From Betaproteobacteria bacterium (GTDB lineage: Bacteria; Pseudomonadota; Gammaproteobacteria; Burkholderiales; Casimicrobiaceae), in NCBI GenBank assembly GCA_016704895.1, contig JADIZG010000072.1:149175-213174 (forward strand): a stretch of 64,000 nt of DNA, given 5' to 3'. The position numbers were made by a program, and so were the translations under genes. The notes under the pieces are model-generated. The model was given only the letters and a program-made list of their open reading frames with translations, was not told the DNA's origin and made no database searches. This document shows, piece by piece, positions 28,085 through 36,366 of the stretch (positions are counted from its first letter, which is position 1; each line of letters begins with the position of its first letter).

Positions 28085-28835
28085 GCCGGTCCTCGACGCG
28101 CGCGGCCTCACGCGGCGCTTCGGCGGGCTCACCGCCTGCGACAGCGTCGCGCTCGCCCTCGAGCGCGGCCAGCTGCACGCGCTGCTGGGGCCCAACGGCG
28201 CGGGCAAGTCGACGCTGATCAACCTGCTGTCCGGCGACCTGAAGCCGACGTCCGGCAGCATCCGGTTCAAGGGAACCGAGATCGCGGCGATGCCGCCCGA
28301 CCGCCGCTCGCGGCTGGGGATCGGCCGGAGCTACCAGAAGACCAACATCTTCCCGGCGTTCACGGTGTTCGAGAACGCGCGGCTCGCGGCGCAGTCGCGC
28401 GATCCGCGGCCGTTCGCGCTCGCCACCGACGCGTCGCGCGACCCGGTCTCCCGCGACCGGGCGCTCAGGGGCCTCGAGCTCGCGGGACTGCACGAGCACG
28501 TCGAGCGCCAGGCGGGCGCCCTGTCGCACGGCGAGCAGCGGCAGCTCGAGATCGCGATGGTGCTCGCGACGGAGCCCGAGGTGCTCCTGCTCGACGAGCC
28601 GCTGGCCGGCATGGGACCCGAGGAGTCGACGCGCATGGTCGGGCTGCTGAAGCGGCTCGCGTCCGGCCACGCGATCCTGCTGGTCGAGCACGACATGGAC
28701 GCCGTGTTCGCGCTCGCCGACGTGATCACGGTGATGGTGAACGGCCAGGTGCTGGAGTCGGGGCCCCCGGCGCAGATCCGCGCGAGCGCCAACGTGCAGC
28801 GCGCCTACCTCGGTCACGAGGACGAGCATGGCTGA
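28077..28835 (+). CDS. livG: ABC transporter ATP-binding protein LivG-type
   Basis: A 252-residue nucleotide-binding subunit. Walker A is GPNGAGKSTLI near residue 37. The ABC signature LSHGEQRQLEIAM lies near 148 (the first Gly of LSGG is His here), Walker B is EVLLLDEPLAGM, and the H-loop is LLVEHDMD. It has the LivG-type insert with DRRSRLGIGRSYQKTNIF. It energizes uptake with LivF. Overlaps with livM and livF show tight coupling. Confidence 0.93.
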   Translation: MAEPVLDARGLTRRFGGLTACDSVALALERGQLHALLGPNGAGKSTLINLLSGDLKPTSGSIRFKGTEIAAMPPDRRSRLGIGRSYQKTNIFPAFTVFENARLAAQSRDPRPFALATDASRDPVSRDRALRGLELAGLHEHVERQAGALSHGEQRQLEIAMVLATEPEVLLLDEPLAGMGPEESTRMVGLLKRLASGHAILLVEHDMDAVFALADVITVMVNGQVLESGPPAQIRASANVQRAYLGHEDEHG

Positions 28836-29541
28836 CGTCCTGCTCGAGGTACACGAGCTTCACACCTACTACGGCGCGAGCCACGTGCTGCACGGGATCG
28901 ACTTCGCCGTGCGCGCGGGCGAGGCGGTCGGCCTCATGGGCCGCAACGGCATGGGCAAGACGACGCTCATCAAGAGCATGCTCGGCATCGTGCCGCCGCG
29001 CAGCGGGGTCGTCCGCGTGCGCGGATACGACGCGACGGGCTGGCCGACGTTCCGGATCACGCGCCAGGGCATCGCGTACGTGCCGGAGGGGCGCGGCATC
29101 TTCCCGAACCTGTCGGTGCGCGAGAACCTGCAGATGGCCGCGCGTCCCGCGCCCGACGGGCGCTGCGACTGGACCTACGATCGCGTGCTCGAGACGTTCC
29201 CGCGACTCTCCGAGCGGCTCACGCACGGCGGAGCGCAGCTCTCGGGCGGCGAGCAGCAGATGCTCACGATCGGCCGCGCGCTGCTCACCAACCCGTCGCT
29301 CCTGATCCTCGACGAGGCGACCGAGGGCCTCGCGCCGCTGATCGCCAGGGAGATCTGGCGCATCGTGCGCGAGATCCGCGGCAGCGGCATCGCGACCGTG
29401 ATCGTCGACAAGAACTACGCGCACGTGACCGCGCTCACCGACCGCAACGTGGTGCTCGTCAAGGGGCAGGTCGCCTACGAGTGCGACAGCGCGACCGCGC
29501 GAGCGGACCCCGCCGCGCTGCACGCCTACCTGGGCGTGTAG
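28828..29541 (+). CDS. livF: ABC transporter ATP-binding protein LivF-type
   Basis: A 237-residue second nucleotide-binding subunit. Walker A is GRNGMGKTTLIKSM near residue 40. The signature is LSGGEQQMLTIGRAL, Walker B is LLILDEATEGLAP, and YVPEGRGIFPNLSVRENL is typical of LivF. The family H-loop position has VIVDKNYAHV, with Lys rather than His after the Asp, as often seen in LivF of this group. It completes the five-component importer and is followed after 7 bp by the hydrolase gene. Confidence 0.93.
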   Translation: MADVLLEVHELHTYYGASHVLHGIDFAVRAGEAVGLMGRNGMGKTTLIKSMLGIVPPRSGVVRVRGYDATGWPTFRITRQGIAYVPEGRGIFPNLSVRENLQMAARPAPDGRCDWTYDRVLETFPRLSERLTHGGAQLSGGEQQMLTIGRALLTNPSLLILDEATEGLAPLIAREIWRIVREIRGSGIATVIVDKNYAHVTALTDRNVVLVKGQVAYECDSATARADPAALHAYLGV

Positions 29542-29548
29542 CCCGCCC

Positions 29549-30310
29549 ATGCCGTTCGTCGACGTCGGCGGGGCGCGTCTCGAGGTCGAGCGGATCGACG
29601 TCGGGCGCGCGTCCGGCGCGCCGATCGTGATGCTGCACGAGGGGCTGGGGTCCGTTTCCATGTGGAAGGACTTCCCGCACCGGGTGGCGCACGCGGCCAA
29701 CCGGAACGTCCTCGCCTACTCGCGAGCGGGCTACGGGCGCTCGTCGCCGGCGAAGCTGCCCTACGGGGTGCGCTACATGCACGACGAGGCGCTCGTCGTG
29801 CTGCCGCGGCTCCTCGACGCGTGCGGGATCGAGCGGCCGATCCTCCTCGGGCACAGCGACGGCGCATCGATCGCGCTGATCCATGCGGCCGCGGCGGGCC
29901 GGCCGGTCGCCGGACTCGCGCTGATGGCGCCGCACGTGGTCGTCGAGGACGTCTCGGTCGCCAGCATCTCCGCCGCGAAGGTCGCCTGGCGCACGACCGA
30001 TCTGCGCGCGAAGCTCGCGCGCTACCACGACGACGTCGACGGAGCGTTCACCGGATGGAACGACATCTGGCTGCACCCGGACTTCCGCGACTGGAACATC
30101 GAGGATCTCGTGCGCGACGTGCGCTGCCCGATCCTCGCGATCCAGGGCGAGGACGACGAGTACGGGACGTTTGACCAGATCGAGCGCATCGAGCGGCTCG
30201 CGCCCGACGTCGAACGGGTGCGGCTCGCCGACTGCCGCCATTCGCCGCACCGCGACCAGCCCGATGCCGTGCTGGAGGCGCTCGTCCGGTTCGTCGACCG
30301 GCTGACGTGA
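29549..30310 (+). CDS. Alpha/beta-hydrolase
   Basis: A 253-residue alpha/beta-hydrolase fold enzyme. The nucleophile elbow is LLGHSDGASIAL, with the Ser near residue 110. An acidic residue lies in IQGEDDEYGT and the His in DCRHSPHRDQPD near the C-terminus. The oxyanion-hole region is MLHEGLGS. It is embedded in the benzoate-uptake operon, seven bases after livF and 13 before the thioesterase. A plausible job is cleaving an aromatic ester or a lactone/CoA side product, but the substrate cannot be read from sequence. Confidence 0.82.
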   Translation: MPFVDVGGARLEVERIDVGRASGAPIVMLHEGLGSVSMWKDFPHRVAHAANRNVLAYSRAGYGRSSPAKLPYGVRYMHDEALVVLPRLLDACGIERPILLGHSDGASIALIHAAAAGRPVAGLALMAPHVVVEDVSVASISAAKVAWRTTDLRAKLARYHDDVDGAFTGWNDIWLHPDFRDWNIEDLVRDVRCPILAIQGEDDEYGTFDQIERIERLAPDVERVRLADCRHSPHRDQPDAVLEALVRFVDRLT

Positions 30311-30323
30311 TTCGGGAGGGACG

Positions 30324-30746
30324 ATGGCATTCGTCAGCGACAAGCAGATCCGGTTCCACCACTGCGACCCCGCGGGGATCGTCTTCTACCCGCAGTACTT
30401 CGTGCTGATGAACGAGCTGGTGGAGGACTGGTTCGACCGCAGGCTCGGCATCCGCTTCTCCGACCTGCACCGGGACGACCGGCTCGGCGTGCCGATGGGG
30501 CGCGTCGAGTGCGACTTTCTCACGCCCTCGAGGATCGGCGATCACCTCGCGTTCATGCTCGAGGTCGAGCACCTCGGCACAGCCTCGCTGCGGATCGCCG
30601 TCACCGCGCGCTCGGGCGACGAGGTGCGCGTGCGCGCGACGCTGACGCTCGTGCTCGCGTCGCTCGAGTCGCGCCGCTCGGTGCCGATTCCGGCGGCGAT
30701 GCGCGAGCGGATGGCACGCGACCTCGTCGGCGCCCCGGCGGGCTGA
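30324..30746 (+). CDS. Acyl-CoA thioesterase, 4-hydroxybenzoyl-CoA thioesterase family
   Basis: A 140-residue single hot-dog-fold protein. The conserved FHHCDPAGIVFYPQYFVLMNE carries the catalytic Asp near residue 17, as in 4-hydroxybenzoyl-CoA thioesterase of the Pseudomonas type. RVECDFLTPSRIGD and LEVEHLGTASLRI continue the fold. As last gene of the benzoate operon it may release CoA from accumulated benzoyl-CoA or analogue esters, protecting the CoA pool (inference). Confidence 0.85.
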   Translation: MAFVSDKQIRFHHCDPAGIVFYPQYFVLMNELVEDWFDRRLGIRFSDLHRDDRLGVPMGRVECDFLTPSRIGDHLAFMLEVEHLGTASLRIAVTARSGDEVRVRATLTLVLASLESRRSVPIPAAMRERMARDLVGAPAG

Positions 30747-30839
30747 CGGGGCGCGGTCCCGCCGACGCCCCCGGCGCGCGGAGGCAGCCCGGATCGTGAG
30801 CGGAGGGTGGGCGCGACGCGATTGCGCGCCTGAGCGCGG

Positions 30840-31283
30840 CTAGCGGTGGACGAGCACCGGCACGCCCGCGTGCGCGAGCACCTTCTGGGTCTCGCTGCCC
30901 AGCAGCACGGCCTTGAGCCCGCTGCGCCCGTGCGACGCCATCACGATCAGGTCGCACTTGCGCCGCTTCGCGGTCGCGAGGATCGCGTCGGCCGGGAAGT
31001 CGCCGAGCACCTTCTCGAGGCGAACCGTCACGCCGGCCGCCTTCGCCGCCTTCTCGACGGCGCCGAGCGCCTTCGCGGCCTCGTGCTCGATCATGTCGGC
31101 GTGCTGCTCGGTGGTCGCGTAGCCGATCGGGAGCCTGCGCCTGAAGACGACGGGCGTCGGCGGCGGCGCGACGTACAGCGCGGTGACGCTCGCGCCCGTG
31201 GCACGGGCAAGCGCGATCCCCGACGCGACCGCGCGGGCGGAGAGCGGCGAGCCGTCGGTGGGGAGCAATATGTGCTTGTACAT
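30840..31283 (-). CDS. Universal stress protein UspA family
   Basis: A 147-residue single-domain Usp. The N-terminus MYKHILLPTDGSPLSARAV and the ATP-binding motif near the C-terminus (MASHGRSGLKAVLLGSETQKVL, the G-x2-G-x9-G-S/T pattern) indicate the nucleotide-binding class. The start is ATG 31283. It lies 23 bp downstream of the ion-transporter gene and is probably cotranscribed, which would pair a stress sensor with ion or pH homeostasis. Confidence 0.92.
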   Translation of the reverse strand: MYKHILLPTDGSPLSARAVASGIALARATGASVTALYVAPPPTPVVFRRRLPIGYATTEQHADMIEHEAAKALGAVEKAAKAAGVTVRLEKVLGDFPADAILATAKRRKCDLIVMASHGRSGLKAVLLGSETQKVLAHAGVPVLVHR

Positions 31284-31306
31284 GTCGATTCCTCGATTCG
31301 CCGCGG

Positions 31307-32623
31307 TCAGCGCGCGTAGGGGAGCACCCAGACCAGCATGCCGATCACGTAGCAGACACCCGCCGCGACCAGCGTGAACGGCACGCTCCAGGAGAGGAAC
31401 TCGCGCAGCGACACCTTGCGGTCCTCCTCGCGCTGGCAGATGTTGAGCGCCGCGAACAGTGCCGGCGCGCCCGCCACCGTCAGGTTGCTGCCGAGCGTCC
31501 CGGACCACAACAGCATCCAGTACAGCGGCCACGGCGCGATGCCCTCGGCCTCGAGGTCGCGGATCGTGTAGAGGAACGTCAGGATGTAGGCGTCGTGCTC
31601 GACGATGCCGACGATCGGCACGGTGGCCCAGTAGAGCAGCGTCGCGCCGAGGACGTAGCTCTGCGCGAACAGCGGCTTGAGCGCGTCCGAGAGCAGGTTC
31701 AGCACGTGCATCTTCTCGAGGCCGCCGACGAGCGCGAACAGCGCGATGTAGAAGAAGATCGCACGCCAGTCGAGCTCGCCCAGGATCTCCTCGAAGTCCG
31801 GGGCGTTTACGCGCTTGCCGAGGATCTCGAGGGCGAGGACGAGCGTGATTGCTCCGGTCATCGCGATGAACCCGAGCTTGACGCCCAGCACCTCGCGGAA
31901 CGCCATCGCGAACACGGTCGCGAGGAACCAGCCGACGACGACGGTGGCGAACAGCGGGTTCGGAATCTTCGTCTCGATGCCGAGCTTCTCGACGTCGATG
32001 GCGATGCGCTTGTGGCCGCGAAACCCGTACGCATACATCGCGGCGAGCGTGATCACGAAGGTCACGACGAGGATCGGGAACGACGACGGACGTCCCCGGT
32101 GCCAGAAGAAGTCCATGAATTCGACGCCCGAGACGCTGTGCAGCATCTGCGGCGGCAGGTCGCCCAGCAGCATGGCCGACCCCATGAAATTCGCCGAGAA
32201 CCCGATCATCAGGACGAGCGGCGTCACCTGCAGCTTGAGCGCGCGTGCGAGCGGCAGCGCGACCGGCGCCATCATCAGGATGACGACGACGTTGTCGACG
32301 AACATCGAGATCGTGCCGGCGAGGACCGACAGGATCATGACGAGCAGCCCGGGACGCCCGCCCGAGATCTTCAGCGCCTGGACCGACAGCCAGCTCGGCA
32401 CGCCCGACTTGCCGAAGTAGCTCGCGATCACCCAGACGCTGACGAGGATCGCCATCACGTTCCAGTCGACCAGCCCGAACGCGTCGGTCTCGGTCATCAC
32501 GCCGATCCACACCATCGCGAGCACGCCGATCAGCGCGGCGATCGTGGCGTCGACGACGTTGGTGATGACCGCGAGGATCGAGACCGCGAAGATCGCAATC
32601 GCGATCCATGCAAGGGGTTCCAT
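31307..32623 (-). CDS. ArsB/NhaD-type ion transporter (SLC13 superfamily)
   Basis: A 438-residue integral membrane protein with about 11-12 helices. Family marks include NVVDATIAALIGVLAMVWIGV, TISMFVDNVVVILMMAPVALPLA and GSNLTVAGAPALFAALNICQ near the C-terminus, the paired DN and SN/AG motifs of the ion transporter superfamily. NhaD-like Na+/H+ antiport or anion export is possible; the substrate is not determined by these motifs. It heads a two-gene unit with the Usp gene. Confidence 0.8.
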   Translation of the reverse strand: MEPLAWIAIAIFAVSILAVITNVVDATIAALIGVLAMVWIGVMTETDAFGLVDWNVMAILVSVWVIASYFGKSGVPSWLSVQALKISGGRPGLLVMILSVLAGTISMFVDNVVVILMMAPVALPLARALKLQVTPLVLMIGFSANFMGSAMLLGDLPPQMLHSVSGVEFMDFFWHRGRPSSFPILVVTFVITLAAMYAYGFRGHKRIAIDVEKLGIETKIPNPLFATVVVGWFLATVFAMAFREVLGVKLGFIAMTGAITLVLALEILGKRVNAPDFEEILGELDWRAIFFYIALFALVGGLEKMHVLNLLSDALKPLFAQSYVLGATLLYWATVPIVGIVEHDAYILTFLYTIRDLEAEGIAPWPLYWMLLWSGTLGSNLTVAGAPALFAALNICQREEDRKVSLREFLSWSVPFTLVAAGVCYVIGMLVWVLPYAR

Positions 32624-32863
32624 GCGATGCTGCCCTCCGGATAGGTGACGCGGACGTGCACGGCGACGGTCGCCGGACGCGGGACGAGCGGCATCGACGG
32701 GTGCGCCGGTGCGGAATCGCGGGCACGCCCCCCCGGGGGTTCCCGGCCCGGCGCCTCCGGTCCTCCCCGCGCGTTCCGGCGCGGGCCGGCGGCATTATGC
32801 CGGGGTTGCCCGTCCTGCGTCACTCTTGCGGCGCAAACACGCCGCCGGGACCGACGCGGGCCG

Positions 32864-33397
32864 CTATGCCGCCACCGCGACGCCTCGCCGCTCCGCCATC
32901 TCGCGGCCGATCGTCGCGACCTCGTCGGCGGGAAGGGCTTCGCGGGCGAGCGGGATCAGCTCGGATTCCTCGAGCTCGATGTGCGCGTGGTAGGCCGCCG
33001 CGATCTCGTGGACGAGCTTCGGCGGCAGCACGGCCCGCTGTCCGGCCGCGATGCCGGAGAGCAGCGGCCGCAGCCTGCGCCAGCGCTCCGCCAGCTCGCC
33101 GTGCTCCTGCATCAGCCGATCGGCGAGCGCGCGCGCCTCGGTCACCCGCGCGACGAGGCGCGGCAGCAGGCTCGCCTCCTCGTCCTCGTGGTGGTGGACC
33201 GCCGCGGTGTCGAAGTAGCGCAGGATCGCGCGCGCGGCGGCGCGGGCGTCGTCGTCGTGCCCGTGCTCGGGCAGGTGGTGCTCGAGGCGCGCGAGCGTCG
33301 CGAGCTGCTTGCGGATGCGCAGATGGCAGGCGGAGAGCATCGCGAGGGGATCGTCGAACGTGGCGGCGTCGCCGCCGGGGAGCATCGGGTTCGTCAT
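32864..33397 (-). CDS. Hemerythrin HHE-domain protein
   Basis: A 177-residue helical protein with iron-ligand pattern residues: ACHLRIRKQLATLARLEHHL, VHHHEDEEASLLPRL, MQEHGELAERW and YHAHIELEESELIPLA, giving the spaced His and HxxxE/D sites of a di-iron hemerythrin. Such proteins sense or bind O2 or NO, or help repair iron clusters. It lies 20 bp downstream of the SirB2-like gene. A second hemerythrin is encoded at 56337-56810. Confidence 0.88.
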   Translation of the reverse strand: MTNPMLPGGDAATFDDPLAMLSACHLRIRKQLATLARLEHHLPEHGHDDDARAAARAILRYFDTAAVHHHEDEEASLLPRLVARVTEARALADRLMQEHGELAERWRRLRPLLSGIAAGQRAVLPPKLVHEIAAAYHAHIELEESELIPLAREALPADEVATIGREMAERRGVAVAA

Positions 33398-33417
33398 GGC
33401 AAGCTTTCCTGCGGGAG

Positions 33418-33807
33418 TCAAAGGCGCGCGAGCGCGCCCCAGGGGGACTTGGCGATCGCGACCGACACGATGTAGCCGAACGTCGCCAGCGCAGCGAAGA
33501 ACGCCGCGGCCCGGATGCCGGGCGTGCGTCCGCGCTTCAGCGCGAACGAGCCCAGCACGATGTAGGCGAGGAGCGCGACGACCTTCGCGGTGATCCAGGG
33601 CGCCGCGCCGCTGCCGACCTGCCAGGCGAGCCACAGCGCGGAAACGAGCAGCACCGTGTCGATCACGTGCGGCACGACGCGCACCCACCGTGCGGCGAGC
33701 CTCTCCGGCGACACCGTGCGCCACGCGCCGCGCAGCACGAACAGCGCGAGCGAGAGGCCCGCGGCGGACAGGTGGACGTGCTTGATCGTCTGGTAGTCGA
33801 GGGTCAT
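33418..33807 (-). CDS. SirB2-family membrane protein
   Basis: A 129-residue protein with four predicted transmembrane helices, matching the SirB2 family. The first helix carries TIKHVHLSAAGLSLALFVLRG, with the conserved His residues, and the C-terminal segment has GYIVSVAIAKSP. SirB2 was named as an invasion-gene regulator in Salmonella, but its biochemical role is unclear. The protein resembles small haem- or cytochrome-associated membrane proteins. It precedes the hemerythrin gene in the same direction. Confidence 0.85.
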   Translation of the reverse strand: MTLDYQTIKHVHLSAAGLSLALFVLRGAWRTVSPERLAARWVRVVPHVIDTVLLVSALWLAWQVGSGAAPWITAKVVALLAYIVLGSFALKRGRTPGIRAAAFFAALATFGYIVSVAIAKSPWGALARL

Positions 33808-33943
33808 GCCGGAGCGGGCGGCGGGGCGGGCTGCGGCAAGGGTGCGGGGGTGCCGCCCTGCCGGACGCTTCGTGTCTTCCCGACGCGCGCGGCGCCGGCC
33901 GGCGCCGCGAAGTGGCGTGCCGGACCGACGCCGGGTGCGCCTG

Positions 33944-34006
33944 CTACGGCTTCTTCGGCTGCTTCGGCTTCTTCGGTTCCTTGCGCTGCTTGTCGCGGTT
34001 GCCCAT
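33944..34006 (-). CDS. Very small Lys/Pro-rich protein (20 residues)
   Basis: An ORF of 20 codons starting MGNRDKQRKEPKK and ending in repeated KPK/KKP units. It has a good ribosome-binding site (AGGAC seven bases before ATG). Similar tiny N-R-D-K plus KKP-rich peptides are, as I recall, widespread in proteobacterial genomes and usually missed by annotation. The high charge suggests RNA or ribosome contact. The surrounding 340 bp hold nothing else I can support. Confidence 0.55.
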   Translation of the reverse strand: MGNRDKQRKEPKKPKQPKKP

Positions 34007-34148
34007 GGACGTCCTCGCTGGTGGACAGGGTGCGGGAACGGGGATGCCGCCCTTGCGGCAACCAACCCTTCGCCCGCAGGCGAATCCTGCCAGAAACCCG
34101 CGCGGAATGCCGAGCCTCGTGGTCGGACTCGGGTTCCTCGCGCGGCCG

Positions 34149-34562
34149 TCAGCGCAGCCCGAACAGACCAGCGAGCAGGAACGGCAAGCCCAGAACCACC
34201 AGCACCGTCGGCATGAGCCACAGGCGCGCGAACGTCGCGATCTCGGCGTCCTCGGGATGGTCCGGATCGAACAGGACGCGCACCGGCGTTCCGTTCGGCA
34301 GCGGCTGGCCTCTGCCGACGCGCGACGTGAACCGGATCTTCTCGCCGCGCGGCGTCGTGTACGCGACGACCGGGAGGTGGTAGGTGCGCGGGGTGCCGCG
34401 CTGGCCGGTCGGGACGAGTATCTCGTTGCCGACGACCGTGCCGTCGGCCTTGCCGCCGGCCGTCGAGAGGCGCACGGAACGGCGTGCAACCAGTGCGGCC
34501 GCGGCGCCCGCCACGGCGCCGACGCCGACGAATGCCCAGCCGAGTACCGGATCGAGTGCCAT
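34149..34562 (-). CDS. DUF3592-like membrane protein
   Basis: A 137-residue protein with an N-terminal transmembrane helix (WAFVGVGAVAGAAAALVA) and a C-terminal one (LMPTVLVVLGLPFLLAGLFG). A small extracytoplasmic beta-rich domain lies between them (VVAYTTPRGEKIRFTSRVG, GTPVRVLFDPDHPEDAEI), the typical DUF3592 pattern. Function is unknown. It starts 52 bp beyond the end of the LysR-type gene, which runs in the same direction. Confidence 0.75.
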   Translation of the reverse strand: MALDPVLGWAFVGVGAVAGAAAALVARRSVRLSTAGGKADGTVVGNEILVPTGQRGTPRTYHLPVVAYTTPRGEKIRFTSRVGRGQPLPNGTPVRVLFDPDHPEDAEIATFARLWLMPTVLVVLGLPFLLAGLFGLR

Positions 34563-34614
34563 CGCGGACCTCCCCGAGGATGCCGGGCGCCCGCTGCGGC
34601 CCGGAACGTCGACG

Positions 34615-35619
34615 CTACCGCAAATGCCGCCTGCCGGCGAGTCGCTCCGCCGACGCGCTTCCGGGGACGACCCCGGGATCGCCGCCACGATCGCGGCGGA
34701 CCGCCGCCCGCGCGAACAGCCGCCGCACCAGCGCGCGCAGCCACAGGTGCGCGGGCTCCCGCTCCGCGGTCGCATGCCACACCATCTGCACGTCGTACTG
34801 CGGCGCGTCTCCGGGAAGCGCCCGCACGCGCACCGGCCATCGCGCCGCCATCGCGTGCGCGTAGCTCTGCGGCACGATCGCGAGCAGGTCGGTGGTCGTG
34901 ACGAGCTCGGGCAGCGCCGCGTAGTGGCGCGCGTGCACGACGGTGCGCTCGGAAAGCTTCAGCGTGTCGAGCATGCGCTGCACGCTCTCGTGGTAGGTGG
35001 CGGTGGGCGAGGCGACGGCGAGCGGCGACGCGGCGAGCTGCCTCGCGGTGAGCGTGTCGCCCGCCGCGCCGACGGGCGGACGCCAGTCGCGGGCGGTGAC
35101 CGCGACGTAGCGCTCGTGGAACAGCGTCTCGCCGACGACGCCGCGGTGCGTCGTCGCGAGGATGCCGATCGCGAGGTCGACGTCGCGCGACTCGAGCGCC
35201 GCGCTCACCGCGTGCACCGGCACGCCGACGTTGTCGAGCCGCGCGTGCGGCGCCTCGCGGCGCAGCGCGGCGGCGAGCGGCGGCAGGAACAGGATCTCGC
35301 CCAGGTCCGACATCGACAGCCGCCAGTGCACGCGGTCGGAGGCCGGATCGAACGCGCCGGCCTCGGCCAGCGCGGCCTCGAGCGCGCGCAGGTGCGCGCT
35401 GACCTCCGGAACGATCCGCGCGGCCAGTCGCGTCGGATGCAGGCCCGACGGCGATCGCACGAAGAGCGCGTCGCCGAAGAACTCGCGCAGGCGCGCGAGC
35501 GCGTGGCTCACCGCGGGCTGCGACAGCGCGAGCTGGCGACCGGCCGCGGTGACGGAGCCGCTGGCGTGGATCGCCGCGAGCACGCGCAGCAGGTTGAGGT
35601 CGAGCCGGCGGAAGTTCAT
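34615..35619 (-). CDS. LysR-family transcriptional regulator
   Basis: A 334-residue regulator. The N-terminal winged HTH is clear (NFRRLDLNLLRVLAAIHASGSVTAAGRQLALSQPAVSHALARLREFFGD trimmed: RRLDLNLLRVLAAI, SQPAVSHALARL). An effector-binding domain follows, with DVDLAIGILATT and PELVTTTDLLAIVPQS. It is divergent from the padE-type operon (starts 187 bp apart), which it probably controls with an aromatic effector. The start is ATG 35619. The last ~35 residues are Arg/Ala-rich and atypical, perhaps from loss of the original stop. Confidence 0.88.
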   Translation of the reverse strand: MNFRRLDLNLLRVLAAIHASGSVTAAGRQLALSQPAVSHALARLREFFGDALFVRSPSGLHPTRLAARIVPEVSAHLRALEAALAEAGAFDPASDRVHWRLSMSDLGEILFLPPLAAALRREAPHARLDNVGVPVHAVSAALESRDVDLAIGILATTHRGVVGETLFHERYVAVTARDWRPPVGAAGDTLTARQLAASPLAVASPTATYHESVQRMLDTLKLSERTVVHARHYAALPELVTTTDLLAIVPQSYAHAMAARWPVRVRALPGDAPQYDVQMVWHATAEREPAHLWLRALVRRLFARAAVRRDRGGDPGVVPGSASAERLAGRRHLR

Positions 35620-35621
35620 GG

Positions 35622-35688
35622 CATGCACATGGCGAATGGGCATGATTCTGCCAATTGATTTGACGAATGCCAAGCCCCGGCCTAGATT
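35622..35688 (+). promoter_or_regulatory. LysR-type site and promoter of the 2-oxoacid oxidoreductase operon
   Basis: The dyad CATGC-N13-GCATG (35622-35644) fits the spacing of LysR recognition sites. It is followed by TTGACG at 35660-35665, a 17-bp spacer and TAGATT at 35683-35688, a good sigma70-like promoter reading toward padE. The site lies just upstream of the -35, as expected for LysR activation, and also covers the region before the regulator's own start. Confidence 0.65.
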
Positions 35689-35805
35689 CCACGGCGAGCC
35701 GCCCTCCGGGCCGGCGCGCCGTCCGCGGCGCCGCCGCGACGAGGGCGGGTCGCGGCCCCGGGGTCGCGGAGAGCCGGCCGGCGTCCGGCGCACGAGGAGG
35801 AAACG

Positions 35806-36366
35806 GTGCTCGAGATCATCATCCAGGGCCGAGGCGGGCAGGGCGCGCAGACGGCGGGCAACCTGCTGGCCGCGACGTTCTTCGCCGAGGGGCGCCACGT
35901 GCAGAGCTTCGCGAGCTACGGCGGGGCGCGGCGCGGCACGCCGGTCTCCTCGTACATCCGCGTCGACGACAGGCCGGTGCGCGTGCGCTGCGACATCGAG
36001 CGCGCCGACGCGATCCTCTGCTTCGACGCGACGCTGCTCGAGGGGCGGCTCCTCGCCGCCGCGCACGAGCGCACGCTGATCGTCGTGAACTCGGGACGCC
36101 CGGCCGACGACTTCGCGCGCGCGCTGCCCGGCCATCGCGTGATCCCGGTCGACGCGATCGCGATCTCGCGCCGCGCGGGACTGGGGCGCATCGTCAATTC
36201 CGCGCTGCTCGGCGCGTTCGCGCGGGCGATCGGCATGCCGCCGCTCGCCGCGCTCGAGCGCACGCTCGCCGAGCGCTCGCCCAAGCTCACGGCAGAGAAT
36301 CTCGCCGCCTGCGGGGACGGCTACCGCACGGTGGACGCGCTGCTGGCCGAGGAGGTCGCGGCATGA
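35806..36366 (+). CDS. padE: 2-oxoacid:acceptor oxidoreductase gamma subunit (PadE-type)
   Basis: A 186-residue gamma domain of the pyruvate:ferredoxin-oxidoreductase superfamily. It begins LEIIIQGRGGQGAQTAGNLLAATFF and contains FASYGGARRGTPVSSYIRV, both typical. In the pad pathway the complex oxidizes phenylglyoxylate to benzoyl-CoA and CO2. It starts with GTG after a strong GAGGAGGAAAC ribosome-binding site. Its TGA overlaps the next ATG. Assignment to phenylglyoxylate rests on nearby padBCDJ and the benzoyl-CoA genes; another aromatic 2-oxoacid is possible. Confidence 0.8.
   Translation: MLEIIIQGRGGQGAQTAGNLLAATFFAEGRHVQSFASYGGARRGTPVSSYIRVDDRPVRVRCDIERADAILCFDATLLEGRLLAAAHERTLIVVNSGRPADDFARALPGHRVIPVDAIAISRRAGLGRIVNSALLGAFARAIGMPPLAALERTLAERSPKLTAENLAACGDGYRTVDALLAEEVAA

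Noticed and set aside
35655..35668. TTGATTTGACGAAT as an FNR box before padE
   Set aside because: The right half (CGAAT) does not match ATCAA/GTCAA. The TTGACG part fits better as a -35 element.
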